Of a stretch of DNA of 64,000 bases, positions 15,562 to 23,832 are shown piece after piece (the stretch's first letter is position 1; each line of letters starts with the position of its first letter). The position numbers and the translations under genes are program-made. This stretch comes from Massilia sp. Root418 (GTDB lineage: Bacteria; Pseudomonadota; Gammaproteobacteria; Burkholderiales; Burkholderiaceae_D), in contig NZ_LMEC01000020.1 in assembly GCF_001425265.1 (NCBI RefSeq), positions 580,706 through 644,705 of the forward strand, given 5' to 3'. Below the pieces are notes generated by a model. That model was given only the letters and a program-made list of their open reading frames with translations. It made no database searches and was not told the DNA's origin.

Positions 15562-16824
15562 TTAGGCGGCTTTCGCCAGCGGCGGTATGGCGGCGGCCGG
15601 CGAGCCGGATCGGCCGAACGAGTAGTGCATGGACACCAGCGAGACGCACACGGTGCCGTACAAGAGCATGAAGGCGCTGGAACGCACGCCGGTCAGGTCC
15701 AGCAGCGCGCCGAACATGATGGGCAGGACGAAGCCCCCCAGACCGCCGGCCAGGCCGACCACGCCGGACACGGCGCCGATGTTGTCGGCGAATTCGTCGC
15801 CGATGAACTTGAAGACCGAGGCCTTGCCGATGGCCATGGCGATGCCGACCACGAACAGCAGCCCGGTGAACATCCAGGGCGTGAGCGCCAGGTCCATCTG
15901 CAGCGGACCGTTGACGGTCTTGACGACCATCGAGGTGGGCGGATAGGACAGCAGGAAGAAGCACACCCAGCACACCCACATCACCCACCAGGTGACCTGG
16001 TAGGCGCCGTAGCGGTCCGAGATCCAGCCGCCCAGGGCGCGCAGCACGCCGCCCGGCAGCGAGAAACAGGCCGCCAGCAGCGCCGCCAGTTTCAGGTCGA
16101 AGCCGTATTCGGCCACGTAGTATTTGGTCATCCACAGCGCCAGGCCGACGTAGCCGCCGAACACCACCGAGTAGTACTGGCAGTAGCGCCATACGCGGCG
16201 GTCTTTCAGCACCTTCATCTGCTCGGCGAAGCTGACCGTGCCGGGCACGTTGTGCGAGGGATCGGTGGCGCTGAACAGCCAGAACGCGATGGCGGTGATC
16301 AGCATGCCGGCCGCGTACACGGTGGGCAGCGACTGCCAGCCCCAGGCCGCGATGATGGCCGGGGCGACGAACTTGGTGAGCGCCGAGCCGGAGTTGCCGG
16401 CACCGAAAATGCCCATGGCCAGCCCGCGCCGCTCTTTCGGGAACCAGCGCGCCACGTAGGGCGTGCCGACCGAGAAGGAGCCGCCGGCCAGGCCTATCAT
16501 CAGGCCCAGGGCCAGGAACTGCCAGTATTCCGTGGCCAGGCCGATCAGGTAGATGGCCGGCACGGTGGCCAGCATCAGCAGGAAGAATACGATGCGGCCG
16601 CCGTAGCGGTCGCACCAGATCCCCAGCGGCACGCGCACCAGCGAGCCGCTCAGCACGGGCATCGCGGCCAGCAGGCCGAATTGGGTTTCGTTCAGGCCCA
16701 GCGATTTTTTGATGGGAATGCCGAGCACCGCGAACATCATCCACACTGCGAAGCAGATGGTGAATGCGAACGTGCTGCTGGCCAGCACGCGGACCGCTGT
16801 GCCTTCCTTGTTATTGATTGCCAC
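15562..16824 (-). CDS. narK1: Nitrate transporter NarK1-type (MFS)
   Basis: The 420-residue product has twelve membrane segments and the glycine-rich nitrate signature GLAGGSFSVGTPYVARWFPKERRGLAMGIFGAGNSGSALT, repeated in part as GVVGLAGGLGGFVLPI. The shorter N terminus (TAVRVLASSTFAFTICFAVWMMFAVLG) and length fit the NarK1 nitrate-proton symporter branch. It is the first gene of the narK1-narK2-hemN run. A candidate operator lies about 110 bp upstream, just inside the end of nsrR. Confidence 0.95.
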   Translation of the reverse strand: MAINNKEGTAVRVLASSTFAFTICFAVWMMFAVLGIPIKKSLGLNETQFGLLAAMPVLSGSLVRVPLGIWCDRYGGRIVFFLLMLATVPAIYLIGLATEYWQFLALGLMIGLAGGSFSVGTPYVARWFPKERRGLAMGIFGAGNSGSALTKFVAPAIIAAWGWQSLPTVYAAGMLITAIAFWLFSATDPSHNVPGTVSFAEQMKVLKDRRVWRYCQYYSVVFGGYVGLALWMTKYYVAEYGFDLKLAALLAACFSLPGGVLRALGGWISDRYGAYQVTWWVMWVCWVCFFLLSYPPTSMVVKTVNGPLQMDLALTPWMFTGLLFVVGIAMAIGKASVFKFIGDEFADNIGAVSGVVGLAGGLGGFVLPIMFGALLDLTGVRSSAFMLLYGTVCVSLVSMHYSFGRSGSPAAAIPPLAKAA

Positions 16825-16898
16825 CTTGTTCTCCCTGACAGACTATCGGATGACGTCAGGTTACGCGGCGGCGCGGCGCGCGGATATTGGCCGGAGGG

Positions 16899-17375
16899 TT
16901 ATCGGCTCAATGCAAAAAGGCTAGCCGCCTCGTTCGAAATGACTAGTCCCGGGGGCGGGCTTGCGGGGGGCGGCGCGCAGGGTACCAGGTCGGCCAGGGT
17001 GAGCGCGTCGAGCCGTGCCAGGTAGGCGGCGGTGGCTGCCTCCAGCGCGCCTTTCAGGCCGCAGCAGCCCTGGTGGGCGCAGACCCGGTCGGTAGCGTTG
17101 AAGCAGGCCGCCATGTCGAAGCCGGTCTCGGTGCGGCGCACCACCGCGCCGATGTTGATGGCCGACGCCGGCACGCCCAGCGTGATGCCGCCGCCGCGGC
17201 CGCGCCAGGTGCGCACCATGCCGTCGTGCGCCAGGTCCATCACCACCTTGCCCAGGTGGTGGCGCGACAGGCCGTGCAGGTCGGCGATGTCCTGGATGGT
17301 GGCGGGTTCGCCGCCGCGCCGGGCCAGGAACATCAGCGTGCGCAGCGTGTAGTCGGTGTAACTGCTCAATTTCAT
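16899..17375 (-). CDS. nsrR: Rrf2-family NO-sensing repressor NsrR
   Basis: The start at 17375 (MKLSSYTDYTLRTLMFLA) gives 158 residues. The Rrf2 winged HTH occupies residues 1-85 (IQDIADLHGLSRHHLGKVVMDLAHDGMVRTWRGRGGGITLG). The cluster cysteines follow in CFNATDRVCAHQGCC, matching NsrR. An in-frame upstream extension reaches into the norB promoter and is not needed. It is divergent from norB, the usual arrangement when NsrR controls NO reductase. NO destroys the [Fe-S] cluster and relieves repression. Confidence 0.92.
   Translation of the reverse strand: MKLSSYTDYTLRTLMFLARRGGEPATIQDIADLHGLSRHHLGKVVMDLAHDGMVRTWRGRGGGITLGVPASAINIGAVVRRTETGFDMAACFNATDRVCAHQGCCGLKGALEAATAAYLARLDALTLADLVPCAPPPASPPPGLVISNEAASLFALSR
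16927..16950. promoter_or_regulatory. Candidate operator upstream of narK1
   Basis: The site reads GCCTCGTT-CGAAAT-GACTAGTCCC, identical at 22 of 24 bases to 10543-10566. It lies about 110 bp before the narK1 start and overlaps the 3' end of nsrR. It retains a perfect right half-site GACTAG and a degenerate left one. Confidence 0.5.
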
Positions 17376-17453
17376 GGCGGGCTCCTTGGCCTCGTTAGCG
17401 TTGGCGCCATTATTCCCCCGCCTGGAAACCCCGGACATAACCCAGATCAAGAA

Positions 17454-17463
17454 AAGCTGCATT
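17454..17463. promoter_or_regulatory. Possible NsrR half-site before norB
   Basis: AAGCTGCATT matches nine of ten bases of the NsrR half-site AAGATGCATT known from enteric bacteria, about 70 bp upstream of the norB start and between divergent nsrR and norB. The opposite half is not well conserved, so this is only suggestive. Confidence 0.3.
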
Positions 17464-17529
17464 CATTTTGCTTGTTTTCGCCGGTTGGCCAAAAATCGCA
17501 CTGTTCCAACCAACCATACCGAGGAAATC

Positions 17530-19842
17530 ATGCACGCTACGCGCAAACTCTGGACCTGGCTCGCAGTCATCTGCGCGCTGTCCTTTGCCGTCCTGGGCTG
17601 GGTCGGCGCCGAGATCTACCTGGCCGCCCCGCCCATCCCGCAACGTATCATCAGCAGCGAAGGCCGGCTGCTCTATTCCGAAGGCCAGGTGCAGCGCGGC
17701 CAGCAGGCCTGGCTGTCGGCCGGTGGCCAGCAGCTGGGCACCGTCTGGGGCCACGGCAGCTACGTGGCGCCCGACTGGTCGGCCGACTGGCTGCACCGCG
17801 AAGCGCTGGCGCTGCGCCAGATCTGGGCGCAGCGCGAACACGAGGCGCCGTACGAGTCGCTCGGCAAGCCGGCCCAGGCCGCGCTGGATGCGCGCGTGCA
17901 GGAGGAGCTGCGCCGCAATACCTATGATGCGGGACGCGGCGCCATCGTGCTTTCGCCGGACCGTGCCGACGCGGTGCTGGAAGTGGCGCGCCACTACACC
18001 GGCCTGTTTGGCGACGACCGCTCGCTGGACGCGCTGCGCACGCAGTACGCCATGAGCGCGAACTCGCTTACCGATCCCGAGGAACTGGCCGCGCTGCCGG
18101 CCTTCGTGTTCTGGTCCGCGTGGGCCGCCGCCACCGACCGTCCCGGGGAGGCCGGCCTGAGCTACACCAGCAACTGGCCGCATGAACCGCTGGTGGGCAA
18201 CCGCCCCAGCGCCAGCGCCGGCATCTGGTCGGTGGCCTCCATCGTGCTGATGCTGGGCGCCATCGCCGCCATGGTGATGTTCCACGCCCGCAGCAGCGAG
18301 GAAGCCGATCCCGCCCCGGCCAAGGCCGATCCCCTGCTCAAGCTGGCGCCCACGCCATCCATGCGCGCCACCCGCAAGTACTTCTTCGTGGTCATCGCGC
18401 TGATCCTGGCGCAAGTGGGCATGGGCGTGATCACCGCCCACTACGCGGTCGAGGGCCAGAGCTTCTTCGGCCTGCCGCTGGCCGACGTGCTGCCCTTCGT
18501 GGTGAGCCGCACCATCCACACCCAGTTCGCCGTGCTGTGGATCGCCACCGCCTGGCTGGCCACCGGCCTGTATATCGCGCCCGCCATTTCCGGCCATGAG
18601 CCGAAGTACCAGAAGCTGGGCGTGGACGTGCTGTTCTACGCGCTGCTGTTCATCGTGGCCGGCTCCACCGCCTGCGGCTGGCTCGGCACCCTGCAACACA
18701 AGGGCAGCGCCTTCGCCTTCTGGCTCGGCAACCAGGGCCTGGAATTCACCAGCATGGGCCGCGTCTGGCAGGTGCTGCTGTTCGTCGGCCTGCTGTTCTG
18801 GGTCACGCTGCTGGGCCGCGCCCTGTGGCCCGCGCTGAAAAAGCCTTCGGAAAGCCGTGGGCTGATCGTGATGGTGTTCCTGTCGGCGCTGTGCATCGGC
18901 GGCTTCTATGCCACTTCGCTCACCTGGGGCCGCGGCACGCATTACTCCATGGTCGAGTACTGGCGCTGGTGGCTGGTCCACCTGTGGGTGGAGGGCTTCT
19001 TCGAAGTGTTCGCCACCGCCGTCATCGCCCTGCTGTTCGTCCGCCTTGGCCTGATCCGCGCCGCCGCCGCCAACAGCGCCATCGTGCTGGAAACCATCGT
19101 GTTCCTGTTCGGCGGCATCCTGGGAACCCTGCACCACCTGTACTTCACCGGCACGCCGACGTTCGTCATCGCTATCGGCTCCATGTTCTCGGCGCTGGAA
19201 GTGGTGCCGCTGTCGATGCTGGGCATCGAGGCATGGCGCAACTACCAGCGCAGCAAGGCCGCGCCGTGGGTGGCCAGCTACCGCTGGTCCATCCTGTGCT
19301 TCATCGCGGTGGGCTTCTGGAACACGGTGGGCGCCGGCCTGCTGGGCTTCTCCATCAACACGCCGATCGCGCTTTACTACATGCAAGGCCTGAACATGAC
19401 GGCCGCCCACGGCCACGCCGCGCTGTTCGGCGTGTACGGCATGCTGGGCATCGGCCTGCTGCTGTTCTGCCTGCGCGGCATGAGCGACCGCCTGGCCTGG
19501 TCGGACCGCCTGCTCAAGCCCATGTTCTGGTGCCTGAACATCGGCCTGGCGATGATGGTGTTCTTGTCGCTCACGCCGGCCGGCATCTACCAGGCCTGGG
19601 CCAGCATCAGCACCGGCATGTGGTTCGCCCGTTCGCCTGAAGTGGTGCACTCGCCGCTGATGGAAACCCTGGTGTGGCTGCGCGTTCCGGGCGACGTGGT
19701 GTTTGCCGCCGGCACGCTGTTCCTGGCGCTGTTCGCCTGGCGCCTGCTGCGCGCAGGCCAGCCGCGCGCAGCGGCGGCCGGTGCCGCTGCCGCTGCCGGT
19801 ACCGTAGCCGGTGCCGCTTCCGCCAAGGCCAGCCGGTCCTGA
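17530..19842 (+). CDS. norB: Quinol-dependent nitric oxide reductase (qNor)
   Basis: The start is at 17530 (MHATRKLWTWLAVICALSF) after GAGGAAATC, giving 770 residues, the single-subunit qNor length. The N-terminal helix and a large periplasmic domain (LYSEGQVQRGQQAWLSAGGQQLGTVWGHGSYVAPDWSADWLHREAL) replace cytochrome c NorC. The catalytic core follows with heme/FeB ligands in RTIHTQFAVLWIATAWLATGLY, WWLVHLWVEGFFEVFATAV, GGILGTLHHLYFTGTP and MTAAHGHAALFGVYG. It reduces NO to N2O at the membrane. The C-terminal tail is an Ala/Gly-rich low-complexity stretch. The long opposite-strand ORF is a shadow. Confidence 0.97.
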   Translation: MHATRKLWTWLAVICALSFAVLGWVGAEIYLAAPPIPQRIISSEGRLLYSEGQVQRGQQAWLSAGGQQLGTVWGHGSYVAPDWSADWLHREALALRQIWAQREHEAPYESLGKPAQAALDARVQEELRRNTYDAGRGAIVLSPDRADAVLEVARHYTGLFGDDRSLDALRTQYAMSANSLTDPEELAALPAFVFWSAWAAATDRPGEAGLSYTSNWPHEPLVGNRPSASAGIWSVASIVLMLGAIAAMVMFHARSSEEADPAPAKADPLLKLAPTPSMRATRKYFFVVIALILAQVGMGVITAHYAVEGQSFFGLPLADVLPFVVSRTIHTQFAVLWIATAWLATGLYIAPAISGHEPKYQKLGVDVLFYALLFIVAGSTACGWLGTLQHKGSAFAFWLGNQGLEFTSMGRVWQVLLFVGLLFWVTLLGRALWPALKKPSESRGLIVMVFLSALCIGGFYATSLTWGRGTHYSMVEYWRWWLVHLWVEGFFEVFATAVIALLFVRLGLIRAAAANSAIVLETIVFLFGGILGTLHHLYFTGTPTFVIAIGSMFSALEVVPLSMLGIEAWRNYQRSKAAPWVASYRWSILCFIAVGFWNTVGAGLLGFSINTPIALYYMQGLNMTAAHGHAALFGVYGMLGIGLLLFCLRGMSDRLAWSDRLLKPMFWCLNIGLAMMVFLSLTPAGIYQAWASISTGMWFARSPEVVHSPLMETLVWLRVPGDVVFAAGTLFLALFAWRLLRAGQPRAAAAGAAAAAGTVAGAASAKASRS

Positions 19843-19906
19843 TTCATCCCGGGGGCGGCGCCCAGCCGCCGTCCCCATCCCCTACCCAAGCTGAAGGAGT
19901 TTCGCC

Positions 19907-20173
19907 ATGTCCCACGATTGTTCCACTCCCACCGCCGTCGCCGGCACCTATCCCTTCGACGCGCGCGGCGTGTCCAAGCGCTTCCGCCACGCGGCCATCT
20001 TCGGCGCGCTGCAGGCGCTGCAGCCCGGCGAGTGCATGCGCTTCTGTAACGACCACGACCCGCTGCCGCTGCTGCGCCAGATCGACCAGGTGTTCGGTCC
20101 GCGCGTGCGCGCGGCCTACGTGTCCCGCACACCGGGCGAGATCCTGATCGACTTCCTGATCGTGGCAGAATGA
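19907..20173 (+). CDS. DUF2249-family small protein
   Basis: The 88-residue ORF follows norB by 64 bp with AAGGAG before ATG. It carries the DUF2249 pattern: FDARGVSKRFRHAAIFGALQALQPGECMRFCNDHDPLPLLRQIDQVFG. The family is small, SirA/TusA-like in fold, and is recurrent beside NO and nitrite metabolism genes. The biochemical role is unknown. A second DUF2249 gene lies at 28560. Confidence 0.85.
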   Translation: MSHDCSTPTAVAGTYPFDARGVSKRFRHAAIFGALQALQPGECMRFCNDHDPLPLLRQIDQVFGPRVRAAYVSRTPGEILIDFLIVAE

Positions 20174-20183
20174 AGGAATGAGA

Positions 20184-20564
20184 ATGATGGACTACCATGT
20201 GCTCAAGCTGATCCATGTCAGCTGCGTCGCGGCCAGCGTCACGCTGTTCGCGCTGCGCGGCGCGGGCATGTGGTGCGGCGCCGCCTGGACCGGGCAGCGC
20301 TGGACGCGCATCCTGCCGCCCATCATCGACACGCTGCTGCTGGCCAGCGCAGTCACGCTGGCCGTCACCACCGGCCAGTCGCCGCTGGTGCAGCCGTGGC
20401 TGGCCGCCAAGCTGACGGCGGTGGTGGTCTACATCGTGCTCGGCACCTTCGCCCTCAAGCGCGCCCGCACCCTGGCGGGCAGGCGCGCCGCGCTGCTGAC
20501 CGCCCTGGCCACGCTGGCCTACATCATCGCTGTCGCCCTCACCAAGCAGCCCTGGCCCCTGTAG
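20184..20564 (+). CDS. SirB2-like small integral membrane protein
   Basis: With ATG 20184 (GAAGGA six bases upstream) the product has 126 residues and four hydrophobic helices. It begins MMDYHVLKLIHVSCVAASVTLFALRG and contains ILPPIIDTLLLASAVTLAVTTGQSPLVQPWLAAKLTAVVVYIVLG, the SirB family pattern. It starts 10 bp after DUF2249 and probably belongs to the norB operon. Function in denitrification is not established. An ATG at 20178 is also possible. Confidence 0.8.
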   Translation: MMDYHVLKLIHVSCVAASVTLFALRGAGMWCGAAWTGQRWTRILPPIIDTLLLASAVTLAVTTGQSPLVQPWLAAKLTAVVVYIVLGTFALKRARTLAGRRAALLTALATLAYIIAVALTKQPWPL

Positions 20565-20694
20565 CCACGGCTGCTGTAGGACCGGCCTTAAGCCATATCA
20601 AGAAATTCAAAAACAGCGCCCGCAGCTGTTGACCCCACTACATCCAGTGCCTAATCTGAGCGCTCACACCACATTTAGTAGCCAAGGAGGACAT

Positions 20695-22710
20695 GTGCTC
20701 TTCGCATCACCCCATACCAGCATCATCAAGCGCGACGGTACCGGCCAGCCCTTCGACCCGGCCAAGATCCACTCGGCGCTGCGCCGCGCCGGGGAAGCCA
20801 GCGGCGAATTCGACGCCGGCACCGCTGCCCAGCTGACCCAGCTCGTGCTCACCTACATCGGCACGCAGCGCCAGCCGGCCGCGCTGGACGTAGCGCTGGA
20901 CGTCGAGAATGTGCAGGACCAGGTGGAGCGCGCGCTGTACGAAAGCGGCCACCGCGCCACGCTGCGCGCCTTCATCGTCTATCGCGAGCAGCACCGCCGC
21001 CTGCGCCAGGACCGCAGCTCGCTGGTCGACGTGGTGGCCTCCGTGAACGAATACCTGAACCGACAGGACTGGCGCGTGAACGCCAACGCCAACCAGGGCT
21101 ACTCGCTGGGCGGCCTGATATTGAACGTGTCCGGCAAGGTGATCGCCAACTACTGGCTGGACCACGTCTACCCGCCCGCCGTCGGCCAGGCCCACCGCGA
21201 GGCGGACCTGCACATCCACGACCTTGACATGCTGGCCGGCTATTGCGCCGGCTGGTCGCTGCGCACCCTGCTCAACGAAGGCCTGAACGGCGTGCCCGGC
21301 AAGGTGGAGTCAGCGCCGCCGCGCCACATGTCCAGCGCCATCGGCCAGATCGTCAACTTCCTCGGCACCTTGCAGAACGAATGGGCCGGCGCGCAGGCGT
21401 TCAGCTCCTTCGACACCTATATGGCGCCCTTCGTGCGCAACGACGGCCTGGATTACGCGGCCGTGAAACAGGCCATGCAGGAACTGATCTACAACCTCAA
21501 CGTGCCGTCGCGCTGGGGCACCCAGACTCCGTTCACCAACCTCACTTTCGACTGGGTATGTCCGGAAGACCTGCGCGAACAGATCCCGCACATCGCCGGC
21601 CAACCCATGCCATTCAGCTACGGCGAGCTGCAGGCCGAGATGGACATGATCAACCGCGCCTACATCGAAGTGATGATGGCGGGGGACGCCAAGGGCCGCG
21701 CCTTCACCTTCCCCATCCCCACCTACAACATCACCCCGGACTTCGACTGGCACAGTCCGAACGCCGAGCTGCTGTTCGAGATGACGGCGCGCTACGGCCT
21801 GCCCTACTTCCAGAACTTCATCAACTCAGAACTGAAGCCGAACATGATACGGTCCATGTGCTGCCGCCTGCAGCTGGACCTGCGCGAGCTGCTCAAGCGC
21901 GGCAATGGGCTGTTCGGCTCTGCCGAGCAGACCGGGTCGCTGGGCGTGGTCACCATCAACTGCGCGCGCCTCGGCTATCTGCACCGGGGCGACGAGGCCG
22001 CGCTGCTGGCCGCGCTGGACGTGCTGCTGGAGCTGGGCAAGCAAAGCCTGGAGATCAAGCGCAAGGTGATCCAGCGCCACATGGACAACGGCCTGTTCCC
22101 CTACACCAAGCGCTACCTGGGCACCTTGCGCAACCACTTCTCCACCCTGGGGGTGAACGGCATCAACGAGATGATACGCAACTTCAGCGGCGGCGCGGAC
22201 GACATCACCTCCGAAGCCGGCCGCGCCTTCGCCCTGCGCCTGCTGGACCACGTACGCGCGCGCATGCTGGAATTCCAGGAGGAGACCGGCCATATGTACA
22301 ACCTGGAAGCCACGCCGGCCGAGGGCACCACCTACCGCTTCGCCCGCGAAGACCGCAAGCGCTACCCGGACATCCTGCAGGCCGGCACTGCCGGCATGCC
22401 CTACTACACCAACTCCTCGCAGCTCCCGGTCGGCTACACGGACGATCCCTTCGAGGCGCTGGAGCAGCAGGACGCGCTGCAGCGCAAGTACACCGGCGGC
22501 ACGGTGCTGCATCTGTACATGACCGAAGCGCTGTCCAGCGCGGACGCCTGCCGGACATTGGTGAAGCGCTCGCTGAGCCGCTTCGGCCTGCCCTACATCA
22601 CCGTCACGCCCACGTTCTCGATCTGTCCCAAGCACGGCTACCTGAGCGGACGTCACCCCTTCTGCCCCAAGTGCGACGATGAACTCATCGCACGCAAGCT
22701 GGCCGCCTGA
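20695..22710 (+). CDS. nrdD: Anaerobic (class III) ribonucleoside-triphosphate reductase, catalytic body
   Basis: A GTG start at 20695 with AAGGAGG four bases upstream gives 671 residues. An N-terminal ATP cone (SIIKRDGTGQPFDPAKIHSALRRAG) precedes the catalytic domain (DLHIHDLDMLAGYCAGWSLRTLL, SALGQIVNFLG-like and FTFPIPTYNITPDF stretches), ending with a zinc site (CPKHGYLSGRHPFCPKC). The protein stops right after the zinc site and lacks the C-terminal glycyl-radical stretch normally fused here. That stretch is encoded by the next ORF. It reduces NTPs to dNTPs without oxygen. An ATG overlapping the GTG in another frame leads nowhere. Confidence 0.93.
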   Translation: MLFASPHTSIIKRDGTGQPFDPAKIHSALRRAGEASGEFDAGTAAQLTQLVLTYIGTQRQPAALDVALDVENVQDQVERALYESGHRATLRAFIVYREQHRRLRQDRSSLVDVVASVNEYLNRQDWRVNANANQGYSLGGLILNVSGKVIANYWLDHVYPPAVGQAHREADLHIHDLDMLAGYCAGWSLRTLLNEGLNGVPGKVESAPPRHMSSAIGQIVNFLGTLQNEWAGAQAFSSFDTYMAPFVRNDGLDYAAVKQAMQELIYNLNVPSRWGTQTPFTNLTFDWVCPEDLREQIPHIAGQPMPFSYGELQAEMDMINRAYIEVMMAGDAKGRAFTFPIPTYNITPDFDWHSPNAELLFEMTARYGLPYFQNFINSELKPNMIRSMCCRLQLDLRELLKRGNGLFGSAEQTGSLGVVTINCARLGYLHRGDEAALLAALDVLLELGKQSLEIKRKVIQRHMDNGLFPYTKRYLGTLRNHFSTLGVNGINEMIRNFSGGADDITSEAGRAFALRLLDHVRARMLEFQEETGHMYNLEATPAEGTTYRFAREDRKRYPDILQAGTAGMPYYTNSSQLPVGYTDDPFEALEQQDALQRKYTGGTVLHLYMTEALSSADACRTLVKRSLSRFGLPYITVTPTFSICPKHGYLSGRHPFCPKCDDELIARKLAA

Positions 22711-22744
22711 GGCCTCGATTTATCCACCCACTGAAAGGAAGACC

Positions 22745-22927
22745 ATGCAAGCTACCAACAACGTCCTCGCCACCACCCGCAGCCTGATGCTGGACGACAG
22801 CGAGCGCCAGCCGTGCGAGATCTGGACCCGCGTGATGGGCTACCACCGTCCGCTGTCGTCGTTCAACATCGGCAAGCAGGGCGAGTTCCACGAACGCCAG
22901 TACTTCACCGAAGCGGCGGCGCACTAG
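22745..22927 (+). CDS. Free-standing glycyl-radical segment of NrdD
   Basis: The 60-residue ORF is in a different frame from nrdD, with its own ribosome site (AAAGGAAG) before ATG 22745. The sequence EIWTRVMGYHRPLSSFNIGKQGEFHERQYF carries the RVxGY glycyl-radical motif and the downstream FN-GK-E-R pattern of NrdD C termini. The radical glycine would be the one in VMGY. It sits between nrdD and nrdG, 34 bp after the former and 1 bp before the latter. It is most simply a separate radical-bearing subunit that docks on NrdD. A frameshifted fusion seems unlikely because the ORF starts cleanly with its own signals. Confidence 0.8.
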   Translation: MQATNNVLATTRSLMLDDSERQPCEIWTRVMGYHRPLSSFNIGKQGEFHERQYFTEAAAH

Positions 22928-22928
22928 G

Positions 22929-23636
22929 ATGGACGGCGGACAGCTGAACGTGGGCGGCTACACGCCGTTCTCGGCCACCGACTATCCCGGCCAGCTGGCC
23001 GCCGTGGTGTTCGTGCAGGGCTGCCCCTGGCGCTGCGGCTATTGCCACAATCCGGAGCTGCAGGCCCGGCCCCGCACCAGCCCCCTTTCGTGGCCCCGGC
23101 TGCTGGAGCGGCTGGCCGCGCGGGCGGGGCTGCTCGATGCCGTGGTGTTCAGCGGCGGCGAGCCGACCACGGATCCGCTGCTGCCTGCCGCCATCGGGCA
23201 GGTGCGCACGCTGGGGTTCAAGGTGGGGCTGCATACGGCCTGCATCTATCCGGAGCGGCTCAAGCGCTTGCTGCCGCTGGTGGACTGGGTCGGGTTCGAC
23301 GTCAAGGCGCCGTTCGAGGACTATGCCAGCGTGACCGGCGTGCCTGGCAGCGGACGCCACGCGCAGGAATGCGTGCGTGCCATATTGGAGAGCGGCGTGG
23401 AGTATGAGTGCCGCACCACGGCGCATTCAGGGCTGTTGCCCCCTGCCGCGCTGGAGCGGCTGGCGGCCACGCTGGCGGACATGGGCGTGCGGAATTACGT
23501 GCTGCAGCAGTTCCGCGCCACAGGTTGCCGCGACGCGGCGCTAAACGGCGGCGCGGTGCCGGGTTATCCGGATGAGACGCTGGCCGCCGGCCTGGCGCCG
23601 CGCTTTCCGCGCTTTATGCTGCGGCTGGCGCATTAG
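22929..23636 (+). CDS. nrdG: Anaerobic ribonucleotide reductase-activating radical SAM protein
   Basis: The 235-residue product has the radical SAM motif CPWRCGYC near residue 38 (FVQGCPWRCGYCHNPELQ) and the glycine-rich SAM site VVFSGGEPTTDPLL. It generates the glycyl radical on the NrdD partner. It begins 1 bp after the small glycyl-radical ORF, so the three genes form one operon. It is somewhat longer than E. coli NrdG (154) and resembles the NrdG2/PflA-like branch. Confidence 0.93.
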   Translation: MDGGQLNVGGYTPFSATDYPGQLAAVVFVQGCPWRCGYCHNPELQARPRTSPLSWPRLLERLAARAGLLDAVVFSGGEPTTDPLLPAAIGQVRTLGFKVGLHTACIYPERLKRLLPLVDWVGFDVKAPFEDYASVTGVPGSGRHAQECVRAILESGVEYECRTTAHSGLLPPAALERLAATLADMGVRNYVLQQFRATGCRDAALNGGAVPGYPDETLAAGLAPRFPRFMLRLAH

Positions 23637-23651
23637 GGCGGTGGCGGTGCT

Positions 23652-23824
23652 GCGGCGGGTTACGCGCTGCGCGCTAGCCCGCCCTACGGGCACACGGCGT
23701 CAACGTGGCCCGCCACGACGTGGCACGCGAGGCAAATGGGAGCCGTCGCCCGCCCCGGAACGACACGCACCATGTCGAATGACGTAGGGCGGGTTAGCGG
23801 GGCGTGCCCCGCGTAACCCGCCGC
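23652..23824. repeat. Pair of inverted REP-like elements between convergent genes
   Basis: A GGCGGGTTACGCGC...GCTAGCCCGCCCTAC block (23652-23687) and its near reverse complement GTAGGGCGGGTTAGC...GCGTAACCCGCC (23784-23824) flank about 100 bp without ORFs. Each block is itself partly palindromic. The position between nrdG and the convergent decarboxylase gene could allow transcription termination for both. Confidence 0.65.
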
Positions 23825-23832
23825 TGCCGCGC

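Noticed and set aside
17410..19878. An 822-codon minus-strand ORF opposite norB
   Set aside because: Low-complexity Gln/His/Arg-rich translation with no recognisable domain. The plus-strand qNor is complete, so this is a shadow.
20588..20601. Possible FNR box before nrdD (TTAAGCCATATCAA)
   Set aside because: Only the right half-site ATCAA matches; the left half has three mismatches, so it was not called.
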